This document shows positions 1-9,506 of a stretch of 64,000 nucleotides of DNA, piece after piece. Positions within the stretch are counted from its first letter, which is position 1, and every line of letters begins with the position of its first letter. Origin of the DNA: Paenibacillus sanguinis 2301083 = DSM 16941 (GTDB lineage Bacteria > Bacillota > Bacilli > Paenibacillales > Paenibacillaceae); the NCBI RefSeq assembly GCF_000374825.1, contig NZ_KB895386.1:1-64000 (forward strand), given 5' to 3'. The position numbers and the translations under genes were made by a program. The notes below the pieces were generated by a model, which did no database searches, had not been told where the DNA came from, and saw nothing but the letters and a program-made list of their open reading frames with translations.

Positions 1-204
1 GAGTTGTTCTAATTCTCGAAGCCGTTCCACACTGGAGATGGACTCATTCTTGAACTCGCGATATTTGGCTTTCCAGGCATGCAACGTCTTTGCTGGGATG
101 TCCATCTCTAAGGCGATTTCCTCCACCGATTTCGTCTGTTCATGGAGATATTTAGCTGTTTGTCTTTTAAATTCTTCGTTATAGCGATTCCGCTGCTCAC
201 CCAC
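1..204 (-). CDS. IS3-family transposase OrfA, partial (runs off the left edge)
   Basis: Sixty-eight in-frame codons read leftwards off the window edge. The translation starts VGEQRNRYNEEFKRQTAKYL and continues through a helix-turn-helix stretch with EEIALEMDIPAKTLHAWK. This is the usual N-terminal DNA-binding part of IS3/IS911 OrfA (Tnp_1, HTH_Tnp family), which binds the terminal repeats and is joined to the DDE-carrying OrfB by frameshifting. The GTG start is chosen because GAGGAGGTG lies seven bases upstream. OrfB and the other end would lie outside the window, so intactness cannot be judged. Confidence 0.8.
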   Translation of the reverse strand, partial: MGEQRNRYNEEFKRQTAKYLHEQTKSVEEIALEMDIPAKTLHAWKAKYREFKNESISSVERLRELEQL

Positions 205-270
205 GTGAACACCTCCTCAGTTAGTTTTATTATCTTTTTCTCTTAACGAGGTGTCCACTTTTTATTCTAG
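1..270 (-). mobile_element. End of an IS3-family insertion sequence
   Basis: The OrfA gene at 1-204 is followed, outside its start, by an AT-rich leader with GTGTCCACTTTTTATT near 251-266, which resembles the terminal repeats of this family. The exact boundary and any target-site duplication cannot be set because only one end is visible; the end near 270 is an estimate. Confidence 0.5.
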
Positions 271-491
271 CTCTAAACGTCCCTATAAATTAGCTGATAA
301 TCGGCTTTTGGGTCTTTAAACCGAAGAATTAACAGGACAATTTCCCGTTAAATCGCAAAATAGAAGGATTTGAGCGTAATTAGTTGGAGGATTTCCTGTT
401 AAAGTCGGAAAACGATGCGGTGTGTGGGGCCTTGTTGTATATAGTTTGTTACGTGTTACGTGCCATGGATTTGCAGGTTGTACAAAATAAG
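270..491. other. Intergenic spacer with dispersed-repeat-like sequence
   Basis: No coding frame is supported here. The stretch at about 337-405 contains a GGAGGATTTCCTGTTAAA-type motif and TTTGAGCGTAATT. Both recur in altered form at 55631-55704, so this is probably a copy of a short intergenic repeat family. A small TGTTACGTGTTACGTG duplication lies near 449-464. Confidence 0.4.
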
Positions 492-543
492 AGAAAGGTG
501 CTGCTCTAGAGCCTGTAAAGTTCTAAAAGCAGCACCTTTTCTA
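492..543. terminator. Bidirectional hairpin terminator
   Basis: AAAGGTGCTGCT (494-505) pairs perfectly with AGCAGCACCTTT (529-540). On the minus strand the stem follows the stop codon of the DUF2621 gene (576-1049) by about 30 bases and is trailed by TTTCTCTTATTTT, so that is the direction it most likely serves. Confidence 0.65.
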
Positions 544-575
544 TCCATGTATGTTCATAAGAAGCAGTTTACTTG

Positions 576-1049
576 TTACTTGTTCAGCAAATGACGATAG
601 GGCTGATAGTCGATCTGATTCTTCTCCAGAAAATGTACCAAAAATTTGTTGTCGCGCTTGGGCGTGGCTATGATGTATCCTTTAATACAATGCTCCTGTG
701 TGACCTCAGTTGCGTTCTCCTCAAGAGCGGTCTTGCCGATTTCGGCCGCAATGGAATGCTTGGCGATGTCGCGAAAGGGGCCAGGCACCGGCTCGACGAG
801 CTTGTCGAGGAAGGCCTTGGCTTCGTCCGTCCATAGGTGGCGGCTTTGTTCGACCCAGTGATTTTGCCAGTCCAGCTTGGACATGCCGTCAGCCTTGGGC
901 AGCACCTTGAGGAATTTGCGGAACATAAAGAAGCCGCCAATAGCCATCATGCCCAGCAACACGAAGCCCCAGAAAGCGATGCTATTCATGAACCAGCGGC
1001 TGGGCCCCTGGACAGTTGCCAGCAGGAAATAAAGTGTACCTTGCAGCAC
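576..1049 (-). CDS. DUF2621 family membrane protein (YneK-like)
   Basis: A small conserved protein of about 158 residues with one or two hydrophobic segments near the N-terminus (VLQGTLYFLLATV and FWGFVLLGMMAIGGFFMF). A soluble domain follows with LPKADGMSKLDWQNHWVE, EPVPGPFRDIAKH and GYIIATPKRDNKFL. These match my recollection of the DUF2621/YneK family of bacilli, whose function is unknown. An upstream TTG at 1070 would add seven residues but has no ribosome site. A strong GAGGTGAT at 1061-1054 points instead to GTG at 1049 or the ATG just before it. It stands alone on the minus strand with its own terminator. Confidence 0.75.
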   Translation of the reverse strand: MLQGTLYFLLATVQGPSRWFMNSIAFWGFVLLGMMAIGGFFMFRKFLKVLPKADGMSKLDWQNHWVEQSRHLWTDEAKAFLDKLVEPVPGPFRDIAKHSIAAEIGKTALEENATEVTQEHCIKGYIIATPKRDNKFLVHFLEKNQIDYQPYRHLLNK

Positions 1050-1195
1050 CATCATCACCTCGAAGATCAATGCTTTTTAGTTCAAAAATAAGCTAATCTG
1101 CCTGAATTATACCTTATTTCTTTATTTATTTCAGTATTCAAGCTAAAATAAGGAATGTTTAGCGATTTACCGTCCCAAAGGAGGCAGGAATATAT

Positions 1196-2308
1196 ATGTT
1201 GAAAATTGGTTCCCACGTTTCATTCTCGGACAAGGGTTTGCTTAGTGCTACAGCAGAGGCGGCCTCATACGGCTCCACTTCCTTCATGATATATACCGGA
1301 GCACCGCAAAACACGCGGCGCAAGCCGATTGACTCGATGCATATTGTAGAGGGGAAGGTGGCGATGGAACAGGCCGGAATTGGCGAGATCGTCGTTCATG
1401 CCCCGTACATCATTAACCTTGGCTCCTATAAGTCGAATACGTATCAATTGGCGGTTGATTTTTTGCAGGAGGAAATCCGTCGTACTCATGCCATTGGCGT
1501 GCGCAATATTGTGCTGCATCCCGGAGCCTTTACGGACAAGGATGCCGAGTATGGCGTAGCCCGGATTGCGGAGGGCTTGAATGAGGTGCTGAATGGCACG
1601 CAGGAAACGGAGGTCCGTATTGCGCTTGAAACTATGGCTGGCAAAGGTACGGAAATGGGGCGCAGCTTTGAGGAAATTGCGCAGATCATTGACAAGGTGC
1701 AGCATAATGAACGACTAACAGTCTGCCTGGATACCTGCCATATTCATGATGCGGGTTATGATATCGTAAATGATCTGGACGGCGTTTTGCGTCATTTTGA
1801 CGATACCATCGGATTAGGCCGTATTGAAGTTGTGCATGTCAATGACAGCAAAAATCCGGTTGGCGCGAAGAAGGACCGGCATACGCCCATCGGCTCAGGC
1901 TGGATTGGGTTTGAGGCCATCAAGCGGGTGGTGCATCATGAAGCGTTAAGCGGCCGGCCGTTCATCCTTGAGACCCCTTGGGTAGGGAAGGACCCCAAAA
2001 CGCAGCGTCCGATGTATGAGGTGGAGATTGCCTTGCTGCGTGGCGAGGTGGAGGCACGCTTCGGCGAAGCCTTCCTGAAGGATGTGGAACGGTTGTCGGA
2101 TTTCTTCACGAAGGAAGGTATCGGAGCACGCTCCTACGTGCTGGACACCTGGCATGTGCTCAAAAATGATGCCAAAGCCAAGAAGGCTGACCCAAGAGAG
2201 CCTATGGAGCGGCTATATGATCTGGTAGCAGAGGCAGGCTTGTTCCCGGTTTGCACCGAGGAGGAGATTAACCACCGGCTGGTGGCCTGGTTTGCCCAAG
2301 GATCATAG
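1196..2308 (+). CDS. nfo: Endonuclease IV (AP endonuclease) with C-terminal extension
   Basis: A TIM-barrel, zinc-dependent apurinic/apyrimidinic endonuclease that cuts 5' of abasic sites in base-excision repair. The metal ligands of the family can be followed: HAPY, LHPGAF, the E of [37 protein letters not shown] and the E of ILETPW. AAAGGAGG precedes the ATG. At 370 residues it is about 75-90 longer than typical Nfo (280-297). The extra part, from about residue 285, is a predicted helical tail of unknown role containing [20 protein letters not shown]. Identity is secure; the purpose of the tail is not known. Confidence 0.93.
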   Translation: MLKIGSHVSFSDKGLLSATAEAASYGSTSFMIYTGAPQNTRRKPIDSMHIVEGKVAMEQAGIGEIVVHAPYIINLGSYKSNTYQLAVDFLQEEIRRTHAIGVRNIVLHPGAFTDKDAEYGVARIAEGLNEVLNGTQETEVRIALETMAGKGTEMGRSFEEIAQIIDKVQHNERLTVCLDTCHIHDAGYDIVNDLDGVLRHFDDTIGLGRIEVVHVNDSKNPVGAKKDRHTPIGSGWIGFEAIKRVVHHEALSGRPFILETPWVGKDPKTQRPMYEVEIALLRGEVEARFGEAFLKDVERLSDFFTKEGIGARSYVLDTWHVLKNDAKAKKADPREPMERLYDLVAEAGLFPVCTEEEINHRLVAWFAQGS

Positions 2309-2342
2309 ATGACAGAATAGATGGCAGGAGGATTTGTAAAAC

Positions 2343-3242
2343 GTGGATACACCTACGAAGACGGGAAGACAACCCGTTAAGCCTTATGAAAACAACCGTG
2401 CGCGCATGTTGATATCATGTCCGGACGGACCGGGAATTGTGGCGGCAGTGTCCCGCTTTCTGCATGAGCACGGCGCGAACATCGTACAATCAGATCAATA
2501 TACCATGAATCCCGAAGGCGGGATGTTCTTCATGCGGGTGGAGTTTGATCTGGAGGCACTGGACGACCGGATTTTGGACTTGCGCACTGATTTTGACGAG
2601 GTCGCCGCAGGGTTTAGCATGCAGTGGAATATTCATCAACTAAGCCGCAAGAAGAAGCTTGCAATCTTCGTATCCAAGGAGGATCATTGTCTGGTTGAAC
2701 TGCTGTGGCAATGGCAGGCGGGCGACTTGGACGCCGAAATCTCTATGGTGGTCAGCAATCACCCCGATATGCGGGAGTACGTGGAATCGTTTGGCATTCC
2801 TTATCATCATATTCCGGTAACTCCAAGCACCAAGCGGGAGGCGGAGCAGCAGCAACTGGACATCGTGAACGGGAAAGTGGATCTTATTGTGCTGGCTAGA
2901 TATATGCAAATTGTGTCCCCGGCTTTGATTGAACCGTATCGCAATCGTCTCATTAACATTCATCATTCGTTTCTCCCTGCCTTTGTCGGCGGGAAGCCGT
3001 ATGCGCAGGCATATGACCGCGGGGTGAAGATCATCGGCGCCACCGCTCACTACGTTACCGAAGAACTGGACGGCGGCCCGATTATCGAGCAGGACGTTCA
3101 GCGTGTCAGCCATCGGGATGATGTCTCGGAATTAAAGCGGATTGGGCGCACCATTGAACGGGTAGTGCTGGCCCGGGCGGTAAAATGGCATATTGAAGAT
3201 CGCATTCTCGTGCATCAAAACAAGACTGTCGTGTTTAATTAA
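2343..3242 (+). CDS. purU: Formyltetrahydrofolate deformylase
   Basis: Hydrolyses 10-formyl-THF to formate and THF, balancing one-carbon pools and feeding formate to purine synthesis. An N-terminal ACT domain (about residues 20-100, with LISCPDGPGIVAAVSRFLHE) precedes a formyltransferase-like domain (about 100-290). The catalytic Asn/His pair is in NIHHSFLPAF and the catalytic Asp in ATAHYVTEELDGGPIIEQD. Length 299 is close to the family norm. The GTG start lies 11 bases after AGGAGG, somewhat far. It follows nfo by 34 bases, so the two may be co-transcribed, and it ends in a clear terminator. Confidence 0.94.
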   Translation: MDTPTKTGRQPVKPYENNRARMLISCPDGPGIVAAVSRFLHEHGANIVQSDQYTMNPEGGMFFMRVEFDLEALDDRILDLRTDFDEVAAGFSMQWNIHQLSRKKKLAIFVSKEDHCLVELLWQWQAGDLDAEISMVVSNHPDMREYVESFGIPYHHIPVTPSTKREAEQQQLDIVNGKVDLIVLARYMQIVSPALIEPYRNRLINIHHSFLPAFVGGKPYAQAYDRGVKIIGATAHYVTEELDGGPIIEQDVQRVSHRDDVSELKRIGRTIERVVLARAVKWHIEDRILVHQNKTVVFN

Positions 3243-3265
3243 TTTGTAGGGCAAACCATGGATTT

Positions 3266-3313
3266 AGCCTCGGGCCAACAGGTGGAAGTTTCGCTTGTCC
3301 CGGGGCTTTTTTT
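3266..3313 (+). terminator. Rho-independent terminator after purU
   Basis: AGCCTCGGG (3266-3274) pairs with CCCGGGGCT (3299-3307), with one G-U pair, and is followed by a run of seven T. It closes the nfo-purU unit. Confidence 0.8.
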
Positions 3314-3470
3314 CAAGTAACCCTTAGGTAGGTCTAAGGTAGTTAACATGTCCATCTGGCAGCGCTAGGCATTGGTAGGGAAACTTTAGAGAGTCCAGAT
3401 ACGTTATAATGACAAGAAGTGCAAGAAAAAGTGCAGAAATATGAATTTAGTTGGAGAGGGGAAGGAAGGC

Positions 3471-5837
3471 GTGCTTTTATCGATATGGAATCAATTCAGG
3501 CCAGCGGGACTGATGCTGAAGGTGGCAAGCATACTGCTGACAGCTTGTCTTTTGCTGGGCATTTCAGCCCCGCTTACCGTGCAGGCGGCCGAGCCTAAAC
3601 TGACCGTGGAATCCGAACTGGGCTACGGCGGAAAAATCGCCATGAACGAATGGGGGCCGCTATCGGTCAAGCTGCTGAGCGACAAGGATATTTCGGGAGA
3701 ATTGGTAGTAGAGACGGCTAGCCCTTTTACGGGGACGTCTTCTTCCTATATTGAACGAGTGGACTTGTCGGCCGGGGAGGCGAAGACCGTTCAGTTTGCC
3801 GTGCTGGGCAACAACTATGGCAAGGATAATAGCAGTATTGAATTTTACGAAGGAACGGCGGAACAAGGCAAGTATATTCCGTTCAGCACCGGCCGCGCAT
3901 ACATACAAGGCTCAGCAGTGAACAGTCTGATGATTGGTGTTCTGGCCGCTGATCCCGATACCCTGAATTTCATGACGTCCAGTGGGAACAAACAAAATGC
4001 CTTGGTGACACCACTGGCGAAGGAGCAGGTGCCTGAGGATGCCGTCCTGCTGTCCACGCTGGATGTTATTGTGTTAAATAACTATGCTTCAGACACGTTG
4101 TCGGAAAAGCAAATTGAGTCGCTGCATCATTGGGTCAAGCAAGGAGGCAGTCTCGTTCTGGCTGGTGGACAAGGGTATGCCAAGACGGCCAAGGGCTTCG
4201 AAGACATTGCTCCCGTTGAGTATAAGGGGGGGACGGATGTAAAAGAATTGACCGCGTTCAGCCGGACAACCGGCGAGCCATTAAAGCTGGCGGAGCCGTT
4301 TCCCGTGTCTTCGGCGGTGGTGAAGGAGGGCGCGAAGAGCGTGATGTCCTCGGATGGTGTGCCAATGGTGGCCACACAGTCCGTGGGCAAAGGAAATGCC
4401 ATCTATGTGGCTTATGATATATCCATGGACCCGGTGTATCATTGGCGTGGTCACGCTGACCTGTGGACCAAGATCCTGCGGGCGGACTTTATGGGAACGG
4501 GCACGCTCTACGGGGGGGAATCCCAATGGAACTTAATGAGCGGATTATCCTATGCGCTTGATTATTTTCCTTCACTGACTCCTCCGCCGTTCTCACTTCT
4601 GTTCTGGATGCTGGTGCTGTATGCGATTCTGGTTGCACCACTGCTGTACTTCGTGTTGAAGAAGCTTGACCGCAGAGAGTGGGCATGGGGTCTGATGCCA
4701 TTGATTGCGGTGATCGCCAGCGTATCGATCTATCTGGCGGGTACTAGCGGAAGAGGAGACATTCGCGCTCATACACTGAACATTATCGAGCTTGACGGTC
4801 AGGGAGAAGCAGTCAAATCGGCTTCGTCTGCCTTGTTTGTGCCAAGAGGGGGCAACTATCAGGTTGAACTTCCAGCAGGGACCCGGGTCTTGGTTGAGCG
4901 CGAGGGCAATCTGCTTGGGGGTCAAGCGAGCGGCGCCGATCGCCAATTGCTTCGGGTAAACGCGGAGGCGACCGAATTGACACTGCGAGAGATGACGCCT
5001 AGGTCAATGGCTAAGCTGTGGATGGAGCGTCCCGAGTCGTTGAGCACCGGTCAACTGCAGATTGACGTGTCTGTTGATAGCCAGGGCAAGCTTCAAGGGA
5101 CGGTGAGGAACGAGACCAGTAGTGATTTGGAGGATGCTTATCTTGTCGCGGCCAGCCAGATTTATGCGCTGGGTAAATTGCCCCGTGGCGATGAGGTCCA
5201 GCTTCCCGCCACATTTACCTCTGTTGGCAACAGAAGTTACGGTGATCTTATCTTTCCTTATACCGGTCACTCCCGGAGTTCTTCAGATGAAAGGGAACGT
5301 GAGCGTGCTATGATTGACCAATATATAGAGGCTTCCGGAAGTAACGGAAGATATGCACTGCTGGCCTGGAGCAAGGAGGCTCCCGATCAAGGGGATGGCT
5401 ACATGGTCAACGGCAAGCAGCGTCAAACTGATTATTTGAATCTGTGGGCTCAGCCCTTTAAACCAAGCTTCAAGCTGAATGGACAGGTGGATATTCCGTT
5501 TGGCATGATTCTGCCCGATATCGTTAGCAATACGGCGACAGAAATGTACTGGGAACGGAGCAATTATATAAATATGTCTGAGGGAGAGCTTATTTTAGAA
5601 TTTGTTTTGCCAGCAGACGAGAGGATCGAATATCAGGAAATTCAAGTCCGGTCCTCCTTCCCTAATAATAGTAAAATGCAGGTCTGGAATGAGCATAAAG
5701 GTCAATGGGAAGCGGGGATTACCGAAGCTGCCGAGCAGTACATTCAGGGCGGGACGGTCAAGGTAAAATACATCACCACGGAATGGACCTCCTTCCAGTT
5801 GCCCGAAATTATGCTGAAAGGAAGGTTGGCTCCATGA
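3471..5837 (+). CDS. Exported membrane protein, first gene of the MoxR/VWA/ABC operon
   Basis: About 788 residues. A signal-peptide-like N-terminus ending near PLTVQAA is followed by an extracytoplasmic region: a beta-rich part, then a Rossmann/GATase-like part with LSTLDVIVLNNYAS and WVKQGGSLVLAGGQG. Two membrane helices follow (about 375-397, FWMLVLYAILVAPLLYFVL, and 405-425), then a second beta-rich region to the end. The upstream ATG at 3441 has no ribosome site. GTG at 3471 lies nine bases after GAGAGGGG and is preferred. A TATAAT lies at 3405-3410 without a good -35. The end overlaps the ABC ATPase as ATGA. I do not recognise a named family; context suggests an envelope-facing partner of the exporter. 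Confidence 0.7.
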   Translation: MLLSIWNQFRPAGLMLKVASILLTACLLLGISAPLTVQAAEPKLTVESELGYGGKIAMNEWGPLSVKLLSDKDISGELVVETASPFTGTSSSYIERVDLSAGEAKTVQFAVLGNNYGKDNSSIEFYEGTAEQGKYIPFSTGRAYIQGSAVNSLMIGVLAADPDTLNFMTSSGNKQNALVTPLAKEQVPEDAVLLSTLDVIVLNNYASDTLSEKQIESLHHWVKQGGSLVLAGGQGYAKTAKGFEDIAPVEYKGGTDVKELTAFSRTTGEPLKLAEPFPVSSAVVKEGAKSVMSSDGVPMVATQSVGKGNAIYVAYDISMDPVYHWRGHADLWTKILRADFMGTGTLYGGESQWNLMSGLSYALDYFPSLTPPPFSLLFWMLVLYAILVAPLLYFVLKKLDRREWAWGLMPLIAVIASVSIYLAGTSGRGDIRAHTLNIIELDGQGEAVKSASSALFVPRGGNYQVELPAGTRVLVEREGNLLGGQASGADRQLLRVNAEATELTLREMTPRSMAKLWMERPESLSTGQLQIDVSVDSQGKLQGTVRNETSSDLEDAYLVAASQIYALGKLPRGDEVQLPATFTSVGNRSYGDLIFPYTGHSRSSSDERERERAMIDQYIEASGSNGRYALLAWSKEAPDQGDGYMVNGKQRQTDYLNLWAQPFKPSFKLNGQVDIPFGMILPDIVSNTATEMYWERSNYINMSEGELILEFVLPADERIEYQEIQVRSSFPNNSKMQVWNEHKGQWEAGITEAAEQYIQGGTVKVKYITTEWTSFQLPEIMLKGRLAP

Positions 5838-6772
5838 TTGAAATTCAAAATCTGACGAAAATGTACGGCAGCTTCGCCGCGCTCAAAGATGTGAGCATCT
5901 CGATTGGCAAAGGGACGGTATTTGGCTTTGTGGGTCCAAACGGAGCTGGCAAATCCACTACGATGTCCATTCTGGCGACATTGCTTGCTCCAACTTCCGG
6001 CTCTGCGAAGGTAGGCGGGTATGAGGTGACGGAGCATCCTCATGAGGTTCGTAAGCGAATTGGCTACATGCCGGACTTCTTCGGTGTGTATGATCAATTC
6101 AAGACCACCGAGTATTTGCATTTTTATGGAGCAAGCTACGGTATCCCCCGGGCCGAACGCGAACAGTTGATTCCCCAGCTTCTTGAACTCGTTAATCTGA
6201 GCGACAAACGGGATGTTTATGTAGACAGTCTTTCGCGAGGCATGAAGCAGCGGCTGTGTCTGGCCCGTTGCCTGGTCCATGACCCCGATGTGCTGATTCT
6301 GGATGAACCGGCCTCGGGGTTGGACCCTCGCGCGCGAATCGAGATGCGGGAGATTCTTAAGGAACTGAAGCTGATGGGCAAGACCATTATTATATCATCC
6401 CATATCCTTCCCGAGTTGGCGGAGATGGTGGACGAAATCGGAGTTATTGAGTATGGCCGAATGGTGGCCCAAGGTAAAGTAGCCGATATCCAGAACCGGC
6501 TGCGGGTGAAGAGGGTGCTGCATATCCGGCTTCTGGACCGGTCGGAGGAGCTTGCTCAGCGTCTTCGTGACGAATCACATGTCAGTCAGGTGCTGTGTGA
6601 CGAGACTGGCGTGCACGTCCACTTTGCTGGCGGAGATATGGAGCAGTCCGCTTTGCTGGCCGGCATTCTTGCGGCAGGCTTTCAAGTTATTTCGTTCCAT
6701 GAAGCACAGAGCAACCTGGAAGACGTATTTCTGGAGATTACCAAAGGAGGCGGAGCGCATGAACTGGCGTAG
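5834..6772 (+). CDS. ABC transporter ATP-binding protein (exporter type)
   Basis: A 312-residue ATPase of the ABC-2/CcmA group. The Walker A is GPNGAGKST, the signature is the variant LSRGMKQRLCLARCL, Walker B is VLILDEPASGLDP, and the switch His is in SSHILPEL. A C-terminal region of about 90 residues follows the nucleotide-binding domain, as in drug and polysaccharide exporters. The ATG overlaps the previous stop (ATGA), showing translational coupling; an earlier in-frame start inside the upstream gene would add unrelated sequence. With the permease at 6759-7772 it should form an exporter. The substrate cannot be read from the sequence. Confidence 0.92.
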   Translation: MIEIQNLTKMYGSFAALKDVSISIGKGTVFGFVGPNGAGKSTTMSILATLLAPTSGSAKVGGYEVTEHPHEVRKRIGYMPDFFGVYDQFKTTEYLHFYGASYGIPRAEREQLIPQLLELVNLSDKRDVYVDSLSRGMKQRLCLARCLVHDPDVLILDEPASGLDPRARIEMREILKELKLMGKTIIISSHILPELAEMVDEIGVIEYGRMVAQGKVADIQNRLRVKRVLHIRLLDRSEELAQRLRDESHVSQVLCDETGVHVHFAGGDMEQSALLAGILAAGFQVISFHEAQSNLEDVFLEITKGGGAHELA

Positions 6773-7772
6773 CATAGTGATGAATCCCGTGCTGGACAAA
6801 GAATTCAGGCTGCGAATGCGTTCGGCCCGCTCGGCAATTACTGTCCTTGCCTATGTGCTGGTTACCGGGCTGCTGGCGATGGGGATTATTTATGTGTTGA
6901 CTGCGGGAATGAGGACATCCCGGATCGATTCGGAGACGAGCCGAATGATGTTCTATGTGCTTAGCATCGCGCAGCTTGTATTGATAGCCTTTATGACCCC
7001 ACCGCTTACCGCGGGTGTAATCAGCGGGGAACGCGAGAAGCAAACGCTGAATATGCTGCTCACCACACAGCAAAGCTCGGCGGCGATTATCCTCAGCAAG
7101 CTGACCTCATCGCTCAGCTTCATGGCGTTAATCATTGTGGCCACGCTCCCGGTATACAGCATCGTTTTTCTGTACGGAGGGGTATCCATGGGCCAGCTTG
7201 CCTCGGTGTTTCTCTTCTATCTATTTATTATGCTCTTGCTGGGAGCGCTTGGCGTATGCTTTTCGACATTGTTCAAGAGAACGATTCTTGCCGTCATTAT
7301 GACCTATGGGGTAGGGCTTGCGATCTTTCTGTTCACAGGGCTGGCCTATATTTTCGCTCTGAGCATTGATCAAGCCAATTATTACGCATCAGGCTCGCCG
7401 CCGCGCGCATACTCCTGGGTTGGCTACTTGCTCGGGCTGAATCCGGCAGGGGCATTAATCAGCATATTTGAGCCTTCGTTCTCCAAGGAAGCATTTCTGG
7501 TAATGGGAAACAATCTCCAAGCGACCGCACCGATTCAGCTCTGGCAGCAATTTCTGCTGGTCTACAGCGTTGTAATCCTGTTGGTGTTATGGATTGCCAT
7601 CCTTAAGATCCGTCCGGTACGGGCCAAACGGCGTTCCAAGCGGATCGATGCCTCTCAGGCTCAAGCTGCTGCAATGTATAGCGGCGCGGGAACCGAGGCA
7701 GGGGAATCCACGACGTCAGGGGAGCCGGAGATGAAGAAGGTAGAACCGAAGGCATCCAGGAAACGAGAATAA
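6759..7772 (+). CDS. ABC-2 type permease
   Basis: About 337 residues with six hydrophobic segments (for example ITVLAYVLVTGLLAMGIIYV, QLVLIAFMTPPLTAGVISG, VFLFYLFIMLLLGALGVCF, FLLVYSVVILLVLWIAIL). The motif ISGEREKQTLNMLL after the second helix is characteristic of ABC-2 permeases. The chosen ATG follows AAAGGAGG and overlaps the ATPase gene by 14 bases. A charged, low-complexity C-terminal tail (about residues 285-337) is predicted to be cytoplasmic. It pairs with the preceding ATPase; the rest of the operon suggests the exporter works with the MoxR/VWA proteins in the envelope. Confidence 0.88.
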   Translation: MNWRSIVMNPVLDKEFRLRMRSARSAITVLAYVLVTGLLAMGIIYVLTAGMRTSRIDSETSRMMFYVLSIAQLVLIAFMTPPLTAGVISGEREKQTLNMLLTTQQSSAAIILSKLTSSLSFMALIIVATLPVYSIVFLYGGVSMGQLASVFLFYLFIMLLLGALGVCFSTLFKRTILAVIMTYGVGLAIFLFTGLAYIFALSIDQANYYASGSPPRAYSWVGYLLGLNPAGALISIFEPSFSKEAFLVMGNNLQATAPIQLWQQFLLVYSVVILLVLWIAILKIRPVRAKRRSKRIDASQAQAAAMYSGAGTEAGESTTSGEPEMKKVEPKASRKRE

Positions 7773-7804
7773 GATGAACTTTTCCTAGAAAGGAGCGATG
7801 ATTC

Positions 7805-9481
7805 ATGGAACAGGCAGGCATGGAAAAGCTGCATCAGCAATTGAATAAAGTATCGCGGCGAATCCGGCTGGTGCGTTTATTGTCCGGGGCCGGGTACGGC
7901 AGTTTTGCCGCGCTTGCCATTATCTTGCTCTGGCTTGCGGCTGGGAGGTTGTGGCCCATTCATTTCCTTGGCTTGTATACAGCACTGAGCGGTCTGCTGT
8001 GTATCATTGCCGGAGGCATTTGGGGACTGCTGCGTCCGGTGCCCAAGCTACTTGCGGCGAGGGTGATGGATCATCGCATAGATGAAGAAGAGCGGCAGGA
8101 CGCGATGGTTACTGCGTTGTCCTTTGCCGGGAATGATAGCTATGCTGCACGGCTCCAGCGGGAACAGGCAGCAGCATATGGCGATGAGTATGTGTTGCAG
8201 CTAAAACGCCATTTGCCTGTGCCCAGGCCAAATCGTCGTATGCTGATTGCGGCTTGTTGTGCTGCCATCGCTGCGACAGCTCTGGTGCTGCTGCCTAATC
8301 CAATGGATAAGATTCTTGAGCGTGAGCGGCAGCAGCAGGCCTGGATCGAATCTCAATTGGAGGAGACGGACAAAAGTTTGGAAGAGCTGGAGGCAAGGGA
8401 ACTAGAACCGCTTGTAAAGGCCCCGCTCAGGGAAGAACTGGTCAAGCTCCGTCAGGAGCTGGCTAATGCGAAGCAGCCGGAGGAGGCTCTGCGTTCGCTT
8501 GAAGAGAGCATGAAGCAATTACAAGAGATGGCAGAGCGTCAGGAGCTTCAGCAACAACAACGTTCCGAGTGGCTTGATGCCTGGAGACAAGCACCCAAGC
8601 TGGAAGGCCTTGGCCGAGTGCTGGAACAGCAAGACGCTGAAGGTATTTCGGAAGAGCTTGACAAGCTGAAGCAGCAGCTTCCCAAGCTCTCTGCCCAAGA
8701 GAAGGAACAGCTTGCCGAGGCATTATCGCAGTTGGTTGAGCAATTGCCTAAGGAAGGCGAGCAGTCCAAGCGACTTGCTGAAGCACTGCGTAAGGCGGCT
8801 GAAAATATTGCCAACAACCAGAATAGTACGGATATCGACTTGTCCGAGTTGGCCGCGGCTTTGGAGGAGGAAATGAAGTCCTTCGCAGCAAGCGGGTCTC
8901 AGGCGGCAGCCGCATCCGAACTGGCTTCAGGACTTGCGCAGCAAGGACTTGGACTGGCGGAGGAGATGTCGGCCGCCGGGTTTCCGGTATCGGATACCTG
9001 GTCAATGGGCGGAACCGCCGAAGAATGGGCTAGGGCTGACCGCAACGGAAATTCACTGAAGGGTGAATCTGGCGATGGTACTAGCGCTATGGAAGGCCGA
9101 AGCCCGGGCTCCGGGCAGGGAAGCAACCGCCAGGGTCAAGGTGGTCAGGGAAACGGTCCAGGCTCAGGCAGCGGGGGGCTAGGCCAAGGACAAGGTCATG
9201 GGAGCGGTGCGGGATTCGGCAGCGGCAGTCGGACGCTGGTGACTACCCCTCGCAAAAGCTCGGGCAATGGCAACGTTGAAGTGGATACCGGCCCTACTAG
9301 CGGAGGTCAAGTACAGAAGGGAGGGCAAGGGCCCGTGTTTGACGGGGCCAGTCGCCCGTATGAAGAGGTATACAGTGATTATGAAGCTGAGGCGAAGCGG
9401 GCCCTGAATCGAGGCGAGCTTCCGCAGAGCCTGCAAGGCCTGGTAGAGAGCTATTTTACCGAAATTGATCCGGGTAATTAA
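7805..9481 (+). CDS. Membrane-anchored coiled-coil protein with Gly/Gln-rich tail
   Basis: 558 residues. Membrane segments lie at about 28-50, 55-78 and 148-166. A long Glu/Leu/Gln-rich coiled coil follows (about 170-385, with repeats such as EELVKLRQELANAKQPEEAL). Then comes a Gly/Ser/Gln-rich stretch (about 425-475, GQGGQGNGPGSGSGGLGQGQ) and a short conserved-looking C-terminus (YEEVYSDYEAEAKRALNRGE). The layout resembles DUF4175-like proteins found beside MoxR/VWA genes, but I cannot assign a family with certainty. It has a good AAAGGAG site, 32 bases after the permease stop. Likely a structural partner of the MoxR complex. Confidence 0.7.
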   Translation: MEQAGMEKLHQQLNKVSRRIRLVRLLSGAGYGSFAALAIILLWLAAGRLWPIHFLGLYTALSGLLCIIAGGIWGLLRPVPKLLAARVMDHRIDEEERQDAMVTALSFAGNDSYAARLQREQAAAYGDEYVLQLKRHLPVPRPNRRMLIAACCAAIAATALVLLPNPMDKILERERQQQAWIESQLEETDKSLEELEARELEPLVKAPLREELVKLRQELANAKQPEEALRSLEESMKQLQEMAERQELQQQQRSEWLDAWRQAPKLEGLGRVLEQQDAEGISEELDKLKQQLPKLSAQEKEQLAEALSQLVEQLPKEGEQSKRLAEALRKAAENIANNQNSTDIDLSELAAALEEEMKSFAASGSQAAAASELASGLAQQGLGLAEEMSAAGFPVSDTWSMGGTAEEWARADRNGNSLKGESGDGTSAMEGRSPGSGQGSNRQGQGGQGNGPGSGSGGLGQGQGHGSGAGFGSGSRTLVTTPRKSSGNGNVEVDTGPTSGGQVQKGGQGPVFDGASRPYEEVYSDYEAEAKRALNRGELPQSLQGLVESYFTEIDPGN

Positions 9482-9506
9482 GGTGTGATAAGAGAGGGGA
9501 ATTTTG

